Source: Poa pratensis (taxonomy: Eukaryota > Streptophyta > Magnoliopsida > Poales > Poaceae). From it: a stretch of 64,000 nt of DNA. The position numbers were made by a program, and so were the translations under genes. A model generated the notes under the pieces. The model made no database searches, was not told the DNA's origin, and was given only the letters and a program-made list of their open reading frames with translations. Shown here piece after piece: positions 46,714 to 58,000 of this stretch. Where the stretch lies: assembly GCA_947311845.1 (NCBI GenBank), contig CAMZMU010000089.1:22190438-22254437 (forward strand), read 5' to 3'. The stretch's first letter is position 1, and every line of letters starts with the position of its first letter.

Positions 46714-47853
46714 TTACACAGTTTCTTCGATAGTAATTGCATCCAGTATTGCATCACTCAGAACTACACCATCTTCCTCAGTTTCAATAGCTTTTACCTG
46801 TGCACCTTGTTTATTTGCACAAGCATGGCCTGGTGCATACTTTTCTCCACAGCTATAACAGAGACCATTAGCTCGCATGTATTCCTTCAGTTGTTTGGCT
46901 TTCCACACCTCACCAGCCGTAAACAGAGGCCTTGCAGGATGCTCAGTGGCTGCCTGCACTGACTTGGGCAGCTGCATTTCTACTGCCGCCTTGATGTCCT
47001 CTCTCAGGCCTAGCACAAACTGTGTTATCAAGAGGGTTTCACTCACACTGCCTTCATACAGCCATATCTCATACACTAGCTGATTGAAAAGCACCCGGTA
47101 CTCTTGCACTATTCCTGTCTGCTTGAGCACCAACAGGTCTCGCATACAGGTTATGTGCACATTCATATCGAATTCCCCCAGAATTGCCTCACTGAATGTA
47201 TTCCAATTTGTGCACGCCTCTGTGAATTTCACAGACTGATACCAATGAGCGGCGTTGCCATGTAGGTGCAATGATGCTGAGATGACTTTGAAATTCTCTG
47301 GTATCTGATATAACAGAAAATAGGCTTCACAGTTGTCGAGCCAAATTCTCACGCCCTCACCATCGAATCCTGGGAATTCCATCTTAGTCATCCATGTCCT
47401 CTTACTGCTACCTCTACTATCCTCTACCACAGTGGAATTTTGCGATACCTTATGAAGATCTGGCGGGCGGCCTTGCTGTCGCCAGTGAGGTGGTGGCGGC
47501 GGTGGTGGTACCGGCGGAGCTCCTGGCGTGAGGGCCGCCGATGTTCTCTCGACAGATGACGGGGACGAAGCGAGGAGCCCCTTGTCCGCGTGCCGATCCA
47601 CTGCTGGCACAGTGCTCGTGGCCGGTTCCTTCATCGCTCGAGCCGCCTGGACCTGCTCTTGGTGGATCTGCCCGATGGAGCTCGCTGAGAGGTTCACCTT
47701 GGCTTGTACTTGGTCCAGCCGTTGCACTTGCTCTGCGAATTTTGCATCCAGATCGTCGAGTCTAGCTTGAATCGTCGTGATCCCCTCCATCTGCGTCTGG
47801 ATCGCGCGGAGGGACTCGAACTCCTTCAACACCCGCTCTTCAAACAACGACAT
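46714..47853 (-). CDS. Chromovirus gag
   Basis: 379 codons. It has an N-terminal helical region (EERVLKEFESLRAIQTQMEG), a proline run near the middle, the gag core (FPGFDGEGVRIWLDNCEAYF, HLHGNAAHWYQS, LGLREDIKAAVEM) and a zinc knuckle of the CYSCGEKYAPGHAC form. It follows the primer-binding site by about 180 bp and is intact as a frame, in contrast to the broken pol. Confidence 0.88.
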   Translation of the reverse strand: MSLFEERVLKEFESLRAIQTQMEGITTIQARLDDLDAKFAEQVQRLDQVQAKVNLSASSIGQIHQEQVQAARAMKEPATSTVPAVDRHADKGLLASSPSSVERTSAALTPGAPPVPPPPPPPHWRQQGRPPDLHKVSQNSTVVEDSRGSSKRTWMTKMEFPGFDGEGVRIWLDNCEAYFLLYQIPENFKVISASLHLHGNAAHWYQSVKFTEACTNWNTFSEAILGEFDMNVHITCMRDLLVLKQTGIVQEYRVLFNQLVYEIWLYEGSVSETLLITQFVLGLREDIKAAVEMQLPKSVQAATEHPARPLFTAGEVWKAKQLKEYMRANGLCYSCGEKYAPGHACANKQGAQVKAIETEEDGVVLSDAILDAITIEETV

Positions 47854-48034
47854 TATGCCTACGATGTGCCTTGTCTGCGCACTCGCTTTGAACGGAGCCG
47901 TCCCGGTTCCTCCCTAAATCAACCCTCACGCCGATCTCGGATTTACAACGAATTGCTCGAAAGCGAATTCACAACTGATCGGTCGATGTTACAGGGCAGA
48001 TCTCGAGTTGCAGAGCGCGGATCGGACCGGCCTG

Positions 48035-48046
48035 GCTCTGATACCA
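48035..48046 (-). other. Primer-binding site of the chromovirus
   Basis: TGGTATCAGAGC on the minus strand, complementary to the 3' end of initiator tRNA-Met and 2 bp from the LTR. Confidence 0.88.
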
Positions 48047-48048
48047 AG

Positions 48049-48437
48049 TGTAGTGTCCTTGCTGATGGATTCCTCCGATCGGATTTGGGACGGTAGGTGG
48101 AACTTGGAGAAGAAGGAACTTGGGGTAGAAGAGAGAAGAGAAGGCAGGGTTCGGGGAGATAGTTCATTCATTAATTTCATAGCGATTACATCTGGGATCT
48201 CAAGCTTATAACAGCGCTGTCCAACCACTCCACGCCACTTGCTACGACACGAGGCTACAGCCCACGCCACTTTCGGCCCAACGTCATGCTTCGACAACAC
48301 GCTGTTGCGGCAACGTCTCCAGCTGCTTCTCTGCCGCGGCAGCGCCTTTTTTCAGTTTACGTTTCCCTAGCACGGCAGCCCTCTGCTCCAGTTCCTCTGT
48401 CGCGGCACAACCCATCATGGTGTTGGCAGCCGTGACA
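48049..48437 (-). repeat. 5' LTR of the chromovirus (right)
   Basis: A 389 bp LTR, followed by TSD ACCTA at 48438-48442. Confidence 0.92.
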
Positions 48438-48480
48438 ACCTAGTGATCGATGAAAGCCTAAAGCATTCGATTAAATTTTG

Positions 48481-48850
48481 TACTCCCTCCGTTCCTTTGT
48501 TCCTTTTATAAGACGTTTTGGCAACGTTAATTAGCTTGCCAGAATGATTCAGGCCTCCTTGATAGGATTCTTATAGAATTGGATCTTATATAAATTTTCC
48601 TATAAAAGCTGTTTAATTCGTAGGATCATATCTTTTAGAAATTAATCACATAGAAATCCTAAAGTGTAAATTCTATAGGAAAAAAGCATGAGGTCCAACC
48701 ACATGGAAAAATCTTTTGCCACAATCAACGAGAATCTATTTTCCCATAAGCTTCATTTAGACATGTCATCCCAATCCTATAACTTTCTATTCCCACACTT
48801 TCCTATCCTTTAAAGCAAAGGAGCCCTTATAAAAGTTAACGGAGGAAGTA
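48481..48850. mobile_element. Stowaway MITE with another MITE inside
   Basis: Outer ends TACTCCCTCCGTTCC and AACGGAGGAAGTA with TA target sites. Inside, the segment from about 48550 (GGCCTCCTTGATAGGAT) to about 48828 (ATCCTTTAAAGCAAAGGAGCC) has its own inverted ends, matching the common grass MITE end GGCTCCTTTG. The inner element is AT-rich and non-coding. Confidence 0.65.
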
Positions 48851-49284
48851 GGATTTTTAAAATAATTAAACCCTCAATAATTTCTCGTTCATATGTAGTT
48901 TGATTTGCTGCATTGGGGTCCTTAGAATTTTTCCAAAACCTATGCCCTCTTGCCATAATATAGTGCATATGAGATTTTTTTAAAATCAAACCGTGTAAAT
49001 TTTGACCAAGTTTATTGAGAAAATAATATATTTCTGCAATACTAAATATATACCATATGAAAAATGATGAATCCAATGGTATCCATTTGGTATTCTAGCT
49101 GTTGATATTTCTTATATCAACTTGGTCTTACACGATTTAAGCTTACTTCGTCGAAAAAATATGGAATATTTTTATGTGGGACATTGGTGAAGTTTATTTA
49201 TGTGTTGCTACACCTAATCGAAAGTAGAGAAGTTTGTACGATCTGTCGATGAGGCCTTTGTAGTTTAGAGTTTAGGGTTTAATG
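48851..49284. other. AT-rich intergenic DNA
   Basis: No gene or repeat recognised between the nested MITE and the SINE. Confidence 0.4.
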
Positions 49285-49296
49285 GTCCGGATATTG

Positions 49297-49591
49297 AGAA
49301 CTTGCCTGTGGCAAGATAGTTAGGAGGATGGTTGTACCCCCAGCCCACCAGAGTTCAAATCCTCGATTTGACATTGGTGTTTCTCATTTAGGCGGAATTA
49401 TTCTTCAGTGGGAGGCGACGTTCCCGTCGACAGCGAGGCGTCTGTGGTGACTTCGTCAATCTCAAGACCCGACCGTCGGCTCAGTCTTTCGGAGGTGCTC
49501 ATAGGGTAGGGTGTATATGCGTGCATTCATAGGGGTGAGTGTGTGTACGTGTATGTGGGCGTCTGCGTTGTAATGTGTTTTGAAAAAAAAT
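49297..49591 (+). mobile_element. Au-type SINE, plus strand
   Basis: It has CTGTGGCAAGATAGTTAGG (A box), AGAGTTCAAATCC (B box), the family body GTGGGAGGCGACGTTCCCG and GGAGGTGCTCATAGGG, and an A8 tail. It is flanked by a normal 12 bp duplication GTCCGGATATTG (49285-49296 and 49592-49603). The sequence is close to the minus-strand copy at 24322-24604. Confidence 0.9.
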
Positions 49592-49603
49592 GTCCGGATA
49601 TTG

Positions 49604-50880
49604 TAGATTATCTCTGGTACGACGACATTCGTAGCACCCAAGTCACTTTGCCACCGTCTCCGTCGTACCGTGCGATGCCTGGCAGGTAAAAGGAGGCACG
49701 GGCGCGTTGCTTTTGGCCGCGGCGCAGGTAGGAGAGCGGCAGCAGTGGCGCTGTCGTGCACTTGTGCGGCAGGTGGTCAGCGTCTCAGTTCGGCCGCAGC
49801 ACTATGGTGGGGCCGCGAGGGAAGGAGCCGTGCGTGGTTCCCACGCGGCGGTGCTCATCGATTTTGCTTGCATAAACATCCTCTCCTCTCCCCCCGTCAA
49901 TCGTCTCATACCGAGTTTGCCTCACCGTCCTTTCTACTGTATTTTTTCCCAGCACTCGGGATCAGTCCATATTAAGATCGAACCCATCCGAAAGTCCAAC
50001 AAGTTAACTTTGCGCACACGATGTCTCTTGTAACAGTATTGTTCTAAATAAAACATTCGTGCACGACCCGATCAAGAGTGTGTAGAGCTGTGAGATGTGT
50101 CTCACGGCGTGTTTTGTTGAGATCCCGTATTTGTTTGTTTGTTTGTTTGTGCTGTTGCTGGGTGGTTGTCTAGGAAAAACTGTTGTGCCTGTTTTTCTAA
50201 ATAAAACTAATGTTGTTGAATGCCCTTGGATCTTAGGGACGTAATTCTCATCTGAAATCACATCGATCAAACTGTTTTGTCACGTAGCTGGGAGTCTCTA
50301 ATGAAATTATGAAGCTATGTAATCGAGGATAATTCTTTTATGTGTATCCAGACTACTTCCGCCACTCTCGTCTGTGTATTACCTATAAGAGCATACTCAA
50401 AATATTTAAGCTAGTGGGTGTCGCCCAACTCGAAGCTGCTATATCCTTTTTGTCCATTTTTTTTTTCATTCAGAAAAAAATAAACTACAAAATGTTAGGC
50501 CACAAAATTAATTTTTTTTCGATCACCAAGCTCAGCATCAAATACATTATCTAAATGCATAAAAATCTTTCTTTCGTCCTCGATTTCGTGATGCACTTGC
50601 GTTTCTCGTTTCTTGGCAAACCAAGTCTCCCCGTTCGGTCAAATACATCATCTAAATGCATAAAATCTTTCTTTCGTCCTTGATTTCCTGATTTGCTCGC
50701 GTTTCTCCTTTCTCGGCAAACCAAGTCTTCCCGATTGGTCTCTTGCATATCGCGGTTAACATGATTAATTTTATATCTTCGTCCTATAATTAAGTGCTAG
50801 TCCTGGTTGGATCGTTTTTATATCTTCATCCATCTCTTGATTTTTTGCCTTGCACATCGAAGTAGGAGATTGCACTGATT
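49604..50880. other. Intergenic DNA with a tandem duplication
   Basis: No gene recognised. A GC-rich part (49620-49910) has only overlapping frames of about 100 codons. There is a TTTG microsatellite at about 50129-50150, and a 101 bp imperfect tandem duplication at 50539-50741 (units share CAAATACAT, ATCTAAATGCATAAAA and GGCAAACCAAGTC). Confidence 0.45.
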
Positions 50881-50900
50881 AATTATTGCACTAGCTTTTC

Positions 50901-53900
50901 GAATCTCCATTTACCGCACTCAAATTACTGCGAACCGTTTTTTCTCGCGTAAGGCGATTATGAAGGCGATCTAGGGTTCATCGCCGCCGGCCGGCGGCGA
51001 CGGCTTTCTCCGGTGCTCAGGTACCGTATCTTTGTCCTGTTGTGCCCGACATTATCGAGTGCAAGCAGTTTTGTTGTCCGCTGGTGGTTTTGAGCCTGCG
51101 TTTCTTTGGCGATCGGGAAGAAGTGCTAAGTTCGGATTTTCTTGGCGAGTTTGTTCCTGCTGTTGGTTGTGTAGGAGACGAAGTCCTCTTCTGCTCAGAC
51201 TGTTTATTGTCCGCTGGTGCCTGAAACCTGCGTTCTTTTGAAGTTCGGGAAGTTTGTGCAGAGATCGGGATTTTATTGGTTTTTGCTTCGGCGGTCTGTT
51301 GTGAAGGAGACGAAGGTTTTTTCCTGCTTGTGCGTGGATTTTGTTGCCAACTAAAACCAGGGTAAACCGGGTGCAATGAAAGTATTAAGCTACAATGGCC
51401 GTGGCTTTCAAAAGGCTACGGCGGTCACGGCGCTGGCAGAAATTCAGAAGCGTCATGACCCGGATGTTATATTCTTAATGGAGACTCATCTAGATGATTA
51501 TCCGGCTGAGTGTTTGAGGAAACGATTGATGATGGAGTACAAGGAAGTAGTTAAAAGTGATGGTAGAAAAGGTGGTCTGTTGTTACTATGGAAAAAAGAG
51601 GTAGTATTGTCGCTGCGGTATAAGACAGCAAACTTCATTGATGTTTTCATCGGATGTGGGCAAGAGCATATTTGGCGGTTCACGGGATTCTATGGTGAAC
51701 CTAGATGGGCCGATAAACACTTGTCTTGGGATCGAATTCGAGAGCTGAAAACGGTAAATACGATGCCCTGGCTTCTAATGGGGGATATGAATGAGATACT
51801 TTACCCGTTTGAGAAAGAGGGAGGCAATCCAAGACCTGTTCTGTTTATGCAGGCTTTCCGTGATGTTATATCTGAGTGTGGTTTATCTGATTTGGGATAC
51901 ACTGGAGATAAATTCACTTGGCATAGAGGTGGGATCAGAGAGCGTCTTGATCGTGCCTTGGTAAGTGATGCATGGCATGAAAAATTTCCAGAGGCTGTGG
52001 TTCAGAATCTGGAGTACGGTAGGTCAGACCATAGGCCCATTCTGCTTACTATTGGAAATGAACCAACCCATCAGCAAAACAGGCCGAAGTTTCTTCGGTT
52101 TGAGGCCCGGTGGCTTAAGGAGGCTGATTTCCATGGAATAGTAGAAGGGGCCTGGGAAGCTTCAAACTTTCAAGTTCAAAACAATGATCTGGCGGGAAGA
52201 CTAGCTAAGGTACATGATAGTCTACACCGCTGGGATCGATCTGTCCTAAAAGGTCCTACACGCAAGATCAGGTCGGCTAAAAAAGAATTAGAGGAGGTGG
52301 TGAAAAAAGAGCTTTCAGCGGAGAATATTGCTAAAGAAATGGAACTTACTGCGGAAATTGAAAAGCTTCTTGAGCAGGAAGAGCTACATTGGGCTCAACG
52401 GAGTAGGGTCAACTGGCTGCAATTTGGTGACAGAAACACGGGTTATTTTCATAAATTTGCTACAGCCAGGAGACAGAGGAATAGAATTAAAAGGCTGAAG
52501 GATGATGATGGTAGCTGGAAGGAGGGAGAAGCTGAATTAAATCCCATGGTGATAGGTTTCTTTGCAGGGCTGTTTACCACGGAATTACCAGAACCAAATC
52601 CCCAACTGATTAATAAAATGAATCCTCGGGTCACTGCTGCTATGAATGATGAACTGAGAAAACCCTATAGCCCGGAGGAAGTGAAACGCGCTTTATTTTC
52701 GATAGGCGACATGAAGGCCCCGAGGGCGGATAGTTTGCATGCTCTCTTCTTTAAGAAGTGTTGGAGTGTTATCGGTGATGCTTTGACCCATGAAGTGTTT
52801 GAAGCAATCCAAAGGAGGGAGATTCCAAGCGGGTGGAATGACACAGTCATTGTGTTAATCCCAAAGGTGGAGACTCCTGAGACAATCTCACAATACAGGC
52901 CTATCAGTTTATGTAATGTTCTGTACAAGGTAATTTCGAAAATGCTTGCAGCCAGGCTGAAGGTTGTTTTAAACGAGGTGATCTCACAAGTTCAGAGTGC
53001 CTTTGTGCCTGGAAGGTTGATCACAGATAACATTTTATTGGCGTATGAGAGCATGCATACAATCAAAAACAAGAAGAATGGAAAGGAAGGGTTTTGTGCG
53101 GTGAAACTGGACATGCATAAAGCCTATGACAGAGTGGAATGGATTTTCTTGGAAAAAATGTTGAGAAGACTTGGTTTTCATGCCGAGTTTGTGGAATTGA
53201 CTATGGCATGCGTCCGATCTGTTCAGTATAAAGTTCGGTACAATGATCAAGAAACAGCGGGGTTCACTCCGACTAGGGGACTTCGCCAAGGGGATCCCAT
53301 CTCACCTTATTTGTTTCTTATTTGCGCAGAAGGCTTGTCTAGTGCTCTAGCTCATGAAGAGGAGGTTCGTGGCATCGAAGGTGTTCGGGTGTGCAGGAAT
53401 GCACCGTCAGTATCTCATCTATTATTTGCTGATGATTCCCTAATACTTATGAAAGCAAACTTATCTAATGCAACCTCATTGAGAAGAGTTCTGCAGGAAT
53501 ACTGCGCATGTTCAGGCCAGATGGTGAGTGAAGCTAAGTGCAGCGTCTTTTTCAGCCCTTGTGTTAGGGTGGAGGAGAAGGCCGACATTTGTGAAGCTTT
53601 GAATATCATGACTGAAGCAATATCTGATAAGTACCTTGGGCTGCCTGCTATGGTGGGGCTGGACCGCACTGATAGTTTCGTATATCTACTTGAAAGGGTG
53701 ATTGAAAGACTGAAAGGGTGGAAGGAAAAATTCTTATCCTTGGGGGGTAAAGAAATATTACTCAAAGCTATAATCCAGTCCATCCCCGTGTTTGCAATGG
53801 GAGTTTTCAAAATTCCTAAACAACTGTGTAAAGAAATAACTGATGCTATGTCAAGCTTTTGGTGGGGAGATTCTGAAGAGAAGCGGAAAATGCACTGGTT

Positions 53901-55623
53901 TGCATGGTGGAGAATGTGCATTCCGAAAAAACTTGGAGGTATGGGGTTCCGTGATTTGCACTCTTTTAATTTGGCAATGCTGGCAAAGTAAAGCTGGAGG
54001 TTACTGTCGAACCCGGACAGCTTGTGTGCTCAGGTCCTAAGGGCAAAGTACTACCCTCACGGTGATCTTTTAAAGGCAGGGCCAAAAAAGAATTCTTCCT
54101 TCACTTGGCAGAGCATTGTGTCGGGTTTACAGACCTTCAAACGAGGCCATATATGGAGGATTGGATCGGGGTCCCAAGTAAACATTTGGGAAGACCATTG
54201 GATTCCTAGCAGTCCAACGAGAAAGGTTTTTACGAAGCGCGGAAGAATACTGTTAAAAAATGTAGAGGACCTAATTGATCCGGTCTCTAACTCTTGGGAC
54301 GAAAATTTACTGCGGGAGAATTTCATACCCACGGACGTGGAGAGGATTCTCAGAATTCCTTTGAGTGAGCACTTGTCTGACGATTTTGTTGCCTGGCATT
54401 CTACAAGAACACATATGTTCTCAGTTCGGTCAGCTTATTATGTTGAGTGGGAGCATCAATTTGGGGCAAAAACCAGAAGAAGAGACGGCCAAGGTTCTGC
54501 CAATATCAACCCGGTTTGGGACAAGTTGTGGAAGCTGCGTGTTCCAAGTAAGATAAAAATATTTCTCTGGAAAGCTTTGCATGGTGCTCTGCCTGGCATG
54601 GCGATCCTCGCATCAAGACATATAAAAGTACAGGCGCAATGCCCAGTCTGTGAGAAAGGAGCAGAAGATATCAAGCACCTCCTCTTCACTTGTGTTCGAG
54701 CTAAAAAGGTATGGAAGGAGCTTGGTCTTAATTTGTATATTGATAAAGCTGCTGCGTATGACCTCTCAGGTTCAGTGGTCCTAGAGAATATTATTCGGAG
54801 CAAGCAGGAGAAGGCTCCGGTCCTGAATTCTGTAAGTCTTCATGAAGCTATTGCTGTGGCGTGTTGGTACATTTGGTGGCAGCGAAGGGAGGCGGTAAAA
54901 GGTGAAAAGGTTGCACCTCCGGGCAGGTCAGCCTTTGCTATACAGGCGCTTACAGCAAACTTTGAGGCAGCGCAAAAATCATCGGTGAAACCGAAGAAGG
55001 TGACGTGGTCTAAGCCTGCAACAGGGAAAGTTAAGCTAAACATTGACGCTTCATTTTATGCTGATGGTACGGGATCGGTTGGAGCTATTTTACGTAATGA
55101 TCGTGGCGAAGTTCTGGCAGGAATGGCTAGCCTATTTGTAAACGTCCTGGATGCGGCAGCTGCAGAGGCACTGGCTCTTTTGAGAGGTCTTCAATTCCTG
55201 GAGAGATTAGGCTGTGCTTCAGCTATAATCGAATCAGACTCACTGGAGCTAGTTCAAGCTTGTAACAGGAAGATAGAGATTTGGACTCCACATGCAGCGA
55301 TACTAGCAGAATGCTTCATGAAAGCAAGTATGATGGATGAGATTGCTTTCCAACACTGTCCGAGGGAGGCAAATCAGGTTGCTCATAATTTGGCGCATCA
55401 TGTCTATCAATCGAAGGAGGATTTTAGTTGGGAGGGTGACCCCCCCCCCCCCAGATTTTCTTCTTTCTTTTGTAATAAACGATGTAACTCTTGTGGATGC
55501 TTAAAGGCGGCAAGTTTCAGACGCATTCTTTTCCCTATCAGGGTACCTCAGGGGACTGGTAGGGTTTTTAATGAGGCGGCTTGCTGACCTAATATATGGG
55601 GGTAAAAAGTTTCAAAAAAAAAA
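50901..55623 (+). mobile_element. L1-type LINE with 20 bp target duplication
   Basis: Flanked by AATTATTGCACTAGCTTTTC at 50881-50900 and 55624-55643, with a poly-A run (about 55615-55625) at the 3' end. A GC-rich leader of 475 bp precedes one large frame with endonuclease, reverse transcriptase and RNase H. No ORF1 (gag-like, CCHC) can be seen between leader and ORF2, so this may be an internally deleted copy, even though the leader looks like a genuine 5' end. Confidence 0.9.
51376..55587 (+). pseudogene. LINE ORF2: APE endonuclease, RT, RNase H (one stop)
   Basis: Starts MKVLSYNGRGF, a diverged version of the usual plant L1 start. APE motifs: FLMETH, GDMNEIL, RSDHRPI. RT motifs: ISQYRPISLCNVLYK, KLDMHKAYDRVEW, LRQGDPISPYLF and LLFADDSLIL (about 53422). 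Then come a zf-RVT region (VPSKIKIFLWKALHG, CPVCEKGAEDIKHLLFTC) and RNase H (LNIDASFYADGTGSVGAILR, IESDSLELVQACN). The frame is broken once, by TAA at 53989-53991 where related proteins have Gln before AWRLL. A 13-base C run at 55440-55452 shifts the last codons: in another frame the family-like end VTLVDA and a stop near 55505 follow, so the terminus at 55587 is probably abnormal. Confidence 0.9.
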
Positions 55624-55643
55624 AATTATTGCACTAGCTTTTC

Positions 55644-56035
55644 TGAATCCTGACACACGCATATTTGCCACAGACTGACACGGGATTCCTTGATAAGCCG
55701 CTCTTATCATTTCTTCATGGAATCACATGACCTACTACTAGCTGAGCGATTGCAGAGGATCCTACGTGTCAGTCTTCGCGACGAGCAATCCTGGGCCGCT
55801 CGTGCTCTGGCCGCCTCCCGTAAAATTTAAGCGAACCCGAAGCCGACGGCGGCAGCACCATGCAGCTTGCGGTGGTCTCAGAAATCAGAAGCGGGCCCAC
55901 GCCTTTTTTGGAAACCGGACCGCGAAGATTGTGTGCTGAGTCTGAAGCAGCATCGTGCGGCAATACCTATTTGACGACCAGGTCGGAGCGCAATGCGCAC
56001 CGCAAACCTCTGTCGCTTATGGGCCTGTCCAATAG
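55644..56035. other. Intergenic DNA, nothing recognised
   Basis: Mixed-composition sequence after the LINE target duplication. No frame above 65 codons and no repeat structure noticed. Confidence 0.4.
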
Positions 56036-56049
56036 GTGAACAATAGGTG

Positions 56050-57110
56050 CACGTGTTTTTTTCGTTTTCTTTTTTGGCTGTTTTATTTTTTCTTTCTTCC
56101 TTTTCGTTTTTTTCCTGTTTCTATTTCTTTTTCGTTTATATTTTTTTGGTTGTTTCTTTTTCCTTTCTTATTTTATGTTTTATTTTTAGATATTATTTTA
56201 ATTTTTCGTTTCATTTTTTATTTCTGAAAAATGTTCAGATTTGAAATTGTTCATATTTGAAAAATGTTCATATTTGAAATTTGTTCATATTTCAAAAATC
56301 GTTCAATAACAATTTTCGTTCAAAGAATTTTTCTGTTCACTTTTAAAAAATCGTTCAAAAATCGATTTTTTTCGCCGACCTTTTCCATTCACTTTTAAAA
56401 TTGTTCAAAAATAGTTTTCGTTCACCGGCCTCTTTTGTTTCTTTCTTCTTTTATGTTAACGTTTTATACATTATTTTAGTTTTTTGTTTAAATTTTCATT
56501 TTTTGAAAAATGATCAAATTTAAAAATATTCAAATTTGAGAATTGTTCACACTTAAAAAATGTTCAGATTTGAAAATTGTTCATATTTCAAAAATCGTTC
56601 AAAAACAATTTCCTTTCATAGAGTTTTTCTGTTCACTTTTTTAAAATAGTTCAAAAATAATTTCCGTTCATAGAATTTTTTCTGTTCATTTTGTAAAATT
56701 GTTAAAAAATCGATTTCTTTCGTCGGCCTTTTCTGTTCACTTTTATAATCGTTCAAAAATAGTTTTCCTTCAGTGGCCCTTTTTGTTTCTTTCTTCTTTT
56801 ATGTTTTCTTTTTATATATTATTTTTTCTAAATTTTTCATTTTATTGAAAAATGTTCAAATTTAAAAAATGTTTAGATTTGAAAATTGTTCATGTTTAAA
56901 AAATCGTTTAAAATTAATTTTCGTTCATAGAGTTTTTTCTGTTCACTTTTTAAGACTGTTCAAATATAATTTCCGTTCATCGACTTTTTTCTGTTCACTT
57001 TTTAAAATCGTTCAAAAATCGATTTCTTTCGTCGGCCTTTTCTGTTCACTTTTAAAACCGTTCAAAATAGTTTTTGTTCACCGTCATTTTCTGTTCATTT
57101 TCGTGTACAC
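56050..57110. repeat. AT-rich degenerate tandem repeat
   Basis: Three irregular units of roughly 290-350 bp. Each starts with TTTGTTTCTTTC-TTTTATG-like sequence, then AAAAATGTTCAGATTTGAAA, TTCATATTTCAAAAATCGTTC and a TTTTCTGTTCACTTTT block. Small units such as GTTCATATTTGAAAAAT are themselves repeated. It is non-coding. This texture is common at the ends of Triticeae DNA transposons, but I cannot assign it. Confidence 0.6.
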
Positions 57111-57149
57111 GACGGCGGCGGTGCACACGATGACGGAGTTAACCGCGGC

Positions 57150-57440
57150 GAGCGGCGGCGACACAGGTTGGAAAAGATGTGTACACTGAGGAGTGTAAAT
57201 ACGTACAAACCTATAGTACAATATTATCTAGTATACGACCGTTGAAACGAAATAATTACACCATGTAAATTGTGTGAACGTAGATATTTACCTCCTCGTC
57301 AAATGATATTTCAAACGGTCAACCGAGCGCGACGAATTTGATAAAATTCGGCTAAAAAGGTTTCGAATATCGATTCGTAATTGAGAAGTTACAATCGGCG
57401 AAACTCGAAACCGAGTATAGGAATGGAACCAACCCGTGGA
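57150..57440. repeat. Diverged dispersed repeat, copy A
   Basis: Shares with 63335-63620 the blocks CGTCAAATGATATTTCAAACG, GAATTTGATAAAATTC and GCGAAACTCGAAACCGAG in the same order and strand, at roughly 70% similarity by eye. Confidence 0.6.
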
Positions 57441-57986
57441 TGCATAATTTTCGTGTACATTTTATTTTAAATTAAAATATATTTGTGTAGATTAGAGACG
57501 GCCAATTTATATCGTGCGGGTTAGAAAGTGGGAACCGATTTGGTAACAAATCGCACCATTTTTCTTACATGCACCGTGGCTTGTACTCGTGTGTCTATCT
57601 GGTTGATGTCTCCGTGCATGTTTGAGATCCTAAATGACACTAAATTTTTTTTTTAGCATGAAAACGTGCACGACTAATCACGAGCGATCAGCCCACACGC
57701 GCGGAAACGGTCGAAGGAGCGAATCGTACGGAAACGAGGGAGCAGCCCAAAATGGGCCAGGACCACTAACACCAGGGGTGCGCGGAGTGTGTTTTCCTCC
57801 GCACAGGTCGATAGGTAGGCGCTCCTGCATCGTGCCCGTATCATTTCTTTTGGGTCAAGTTCAGCCTGGTTTAGGCCCACGTATGGAAAGTAGAGCTCGG
57901 GCCGATTATTTGGATTAGCCTGATCCATAGACTGACTATTGGGCCGCTGCAAACTCTGACCGGTTGTCTTGCGTGGCTCAAACTTC
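57441..57986. other. Intergenic DNA, nothing recognised
   Basis: No gene or named repeat seen; short frames only. Confidence 0.4.
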
Positions 57987-58000
57987 TACTGTTTTGTGGT

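Larger units (their letters stand above)
30762..48437 (-). mobile_element. Degenerate Ty3/Gypsy chromovirus, split by a nested array
   Basis: LTRs 30762-31151 and 48049-48437 begin TGTAGTGTCC and end GCCGTGACA on the plus strand. Both flanks carry the 5 bp duplication ACCTA (30757-30761 and 48438-48442). The element runs on the minus strand: primer-binding site TGGTATCAGAGC (plus 48035-48046) beside the right LTR, then gag, protease, RT, RNase H, integrase and a chromodomain-like tail, and a polypurine tract (GCAGGGGGAGTAC) before the left LTR. Without the nested array 34313-46476 and one TSD copy it is about 5.5 kb, which fits Reina-type chromoviruses. The two LTRs differ at roughly 14 sites plus an indel in 390 bp, so this insertion is clearly older than the elements inside it. 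Confidence 0.93.
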
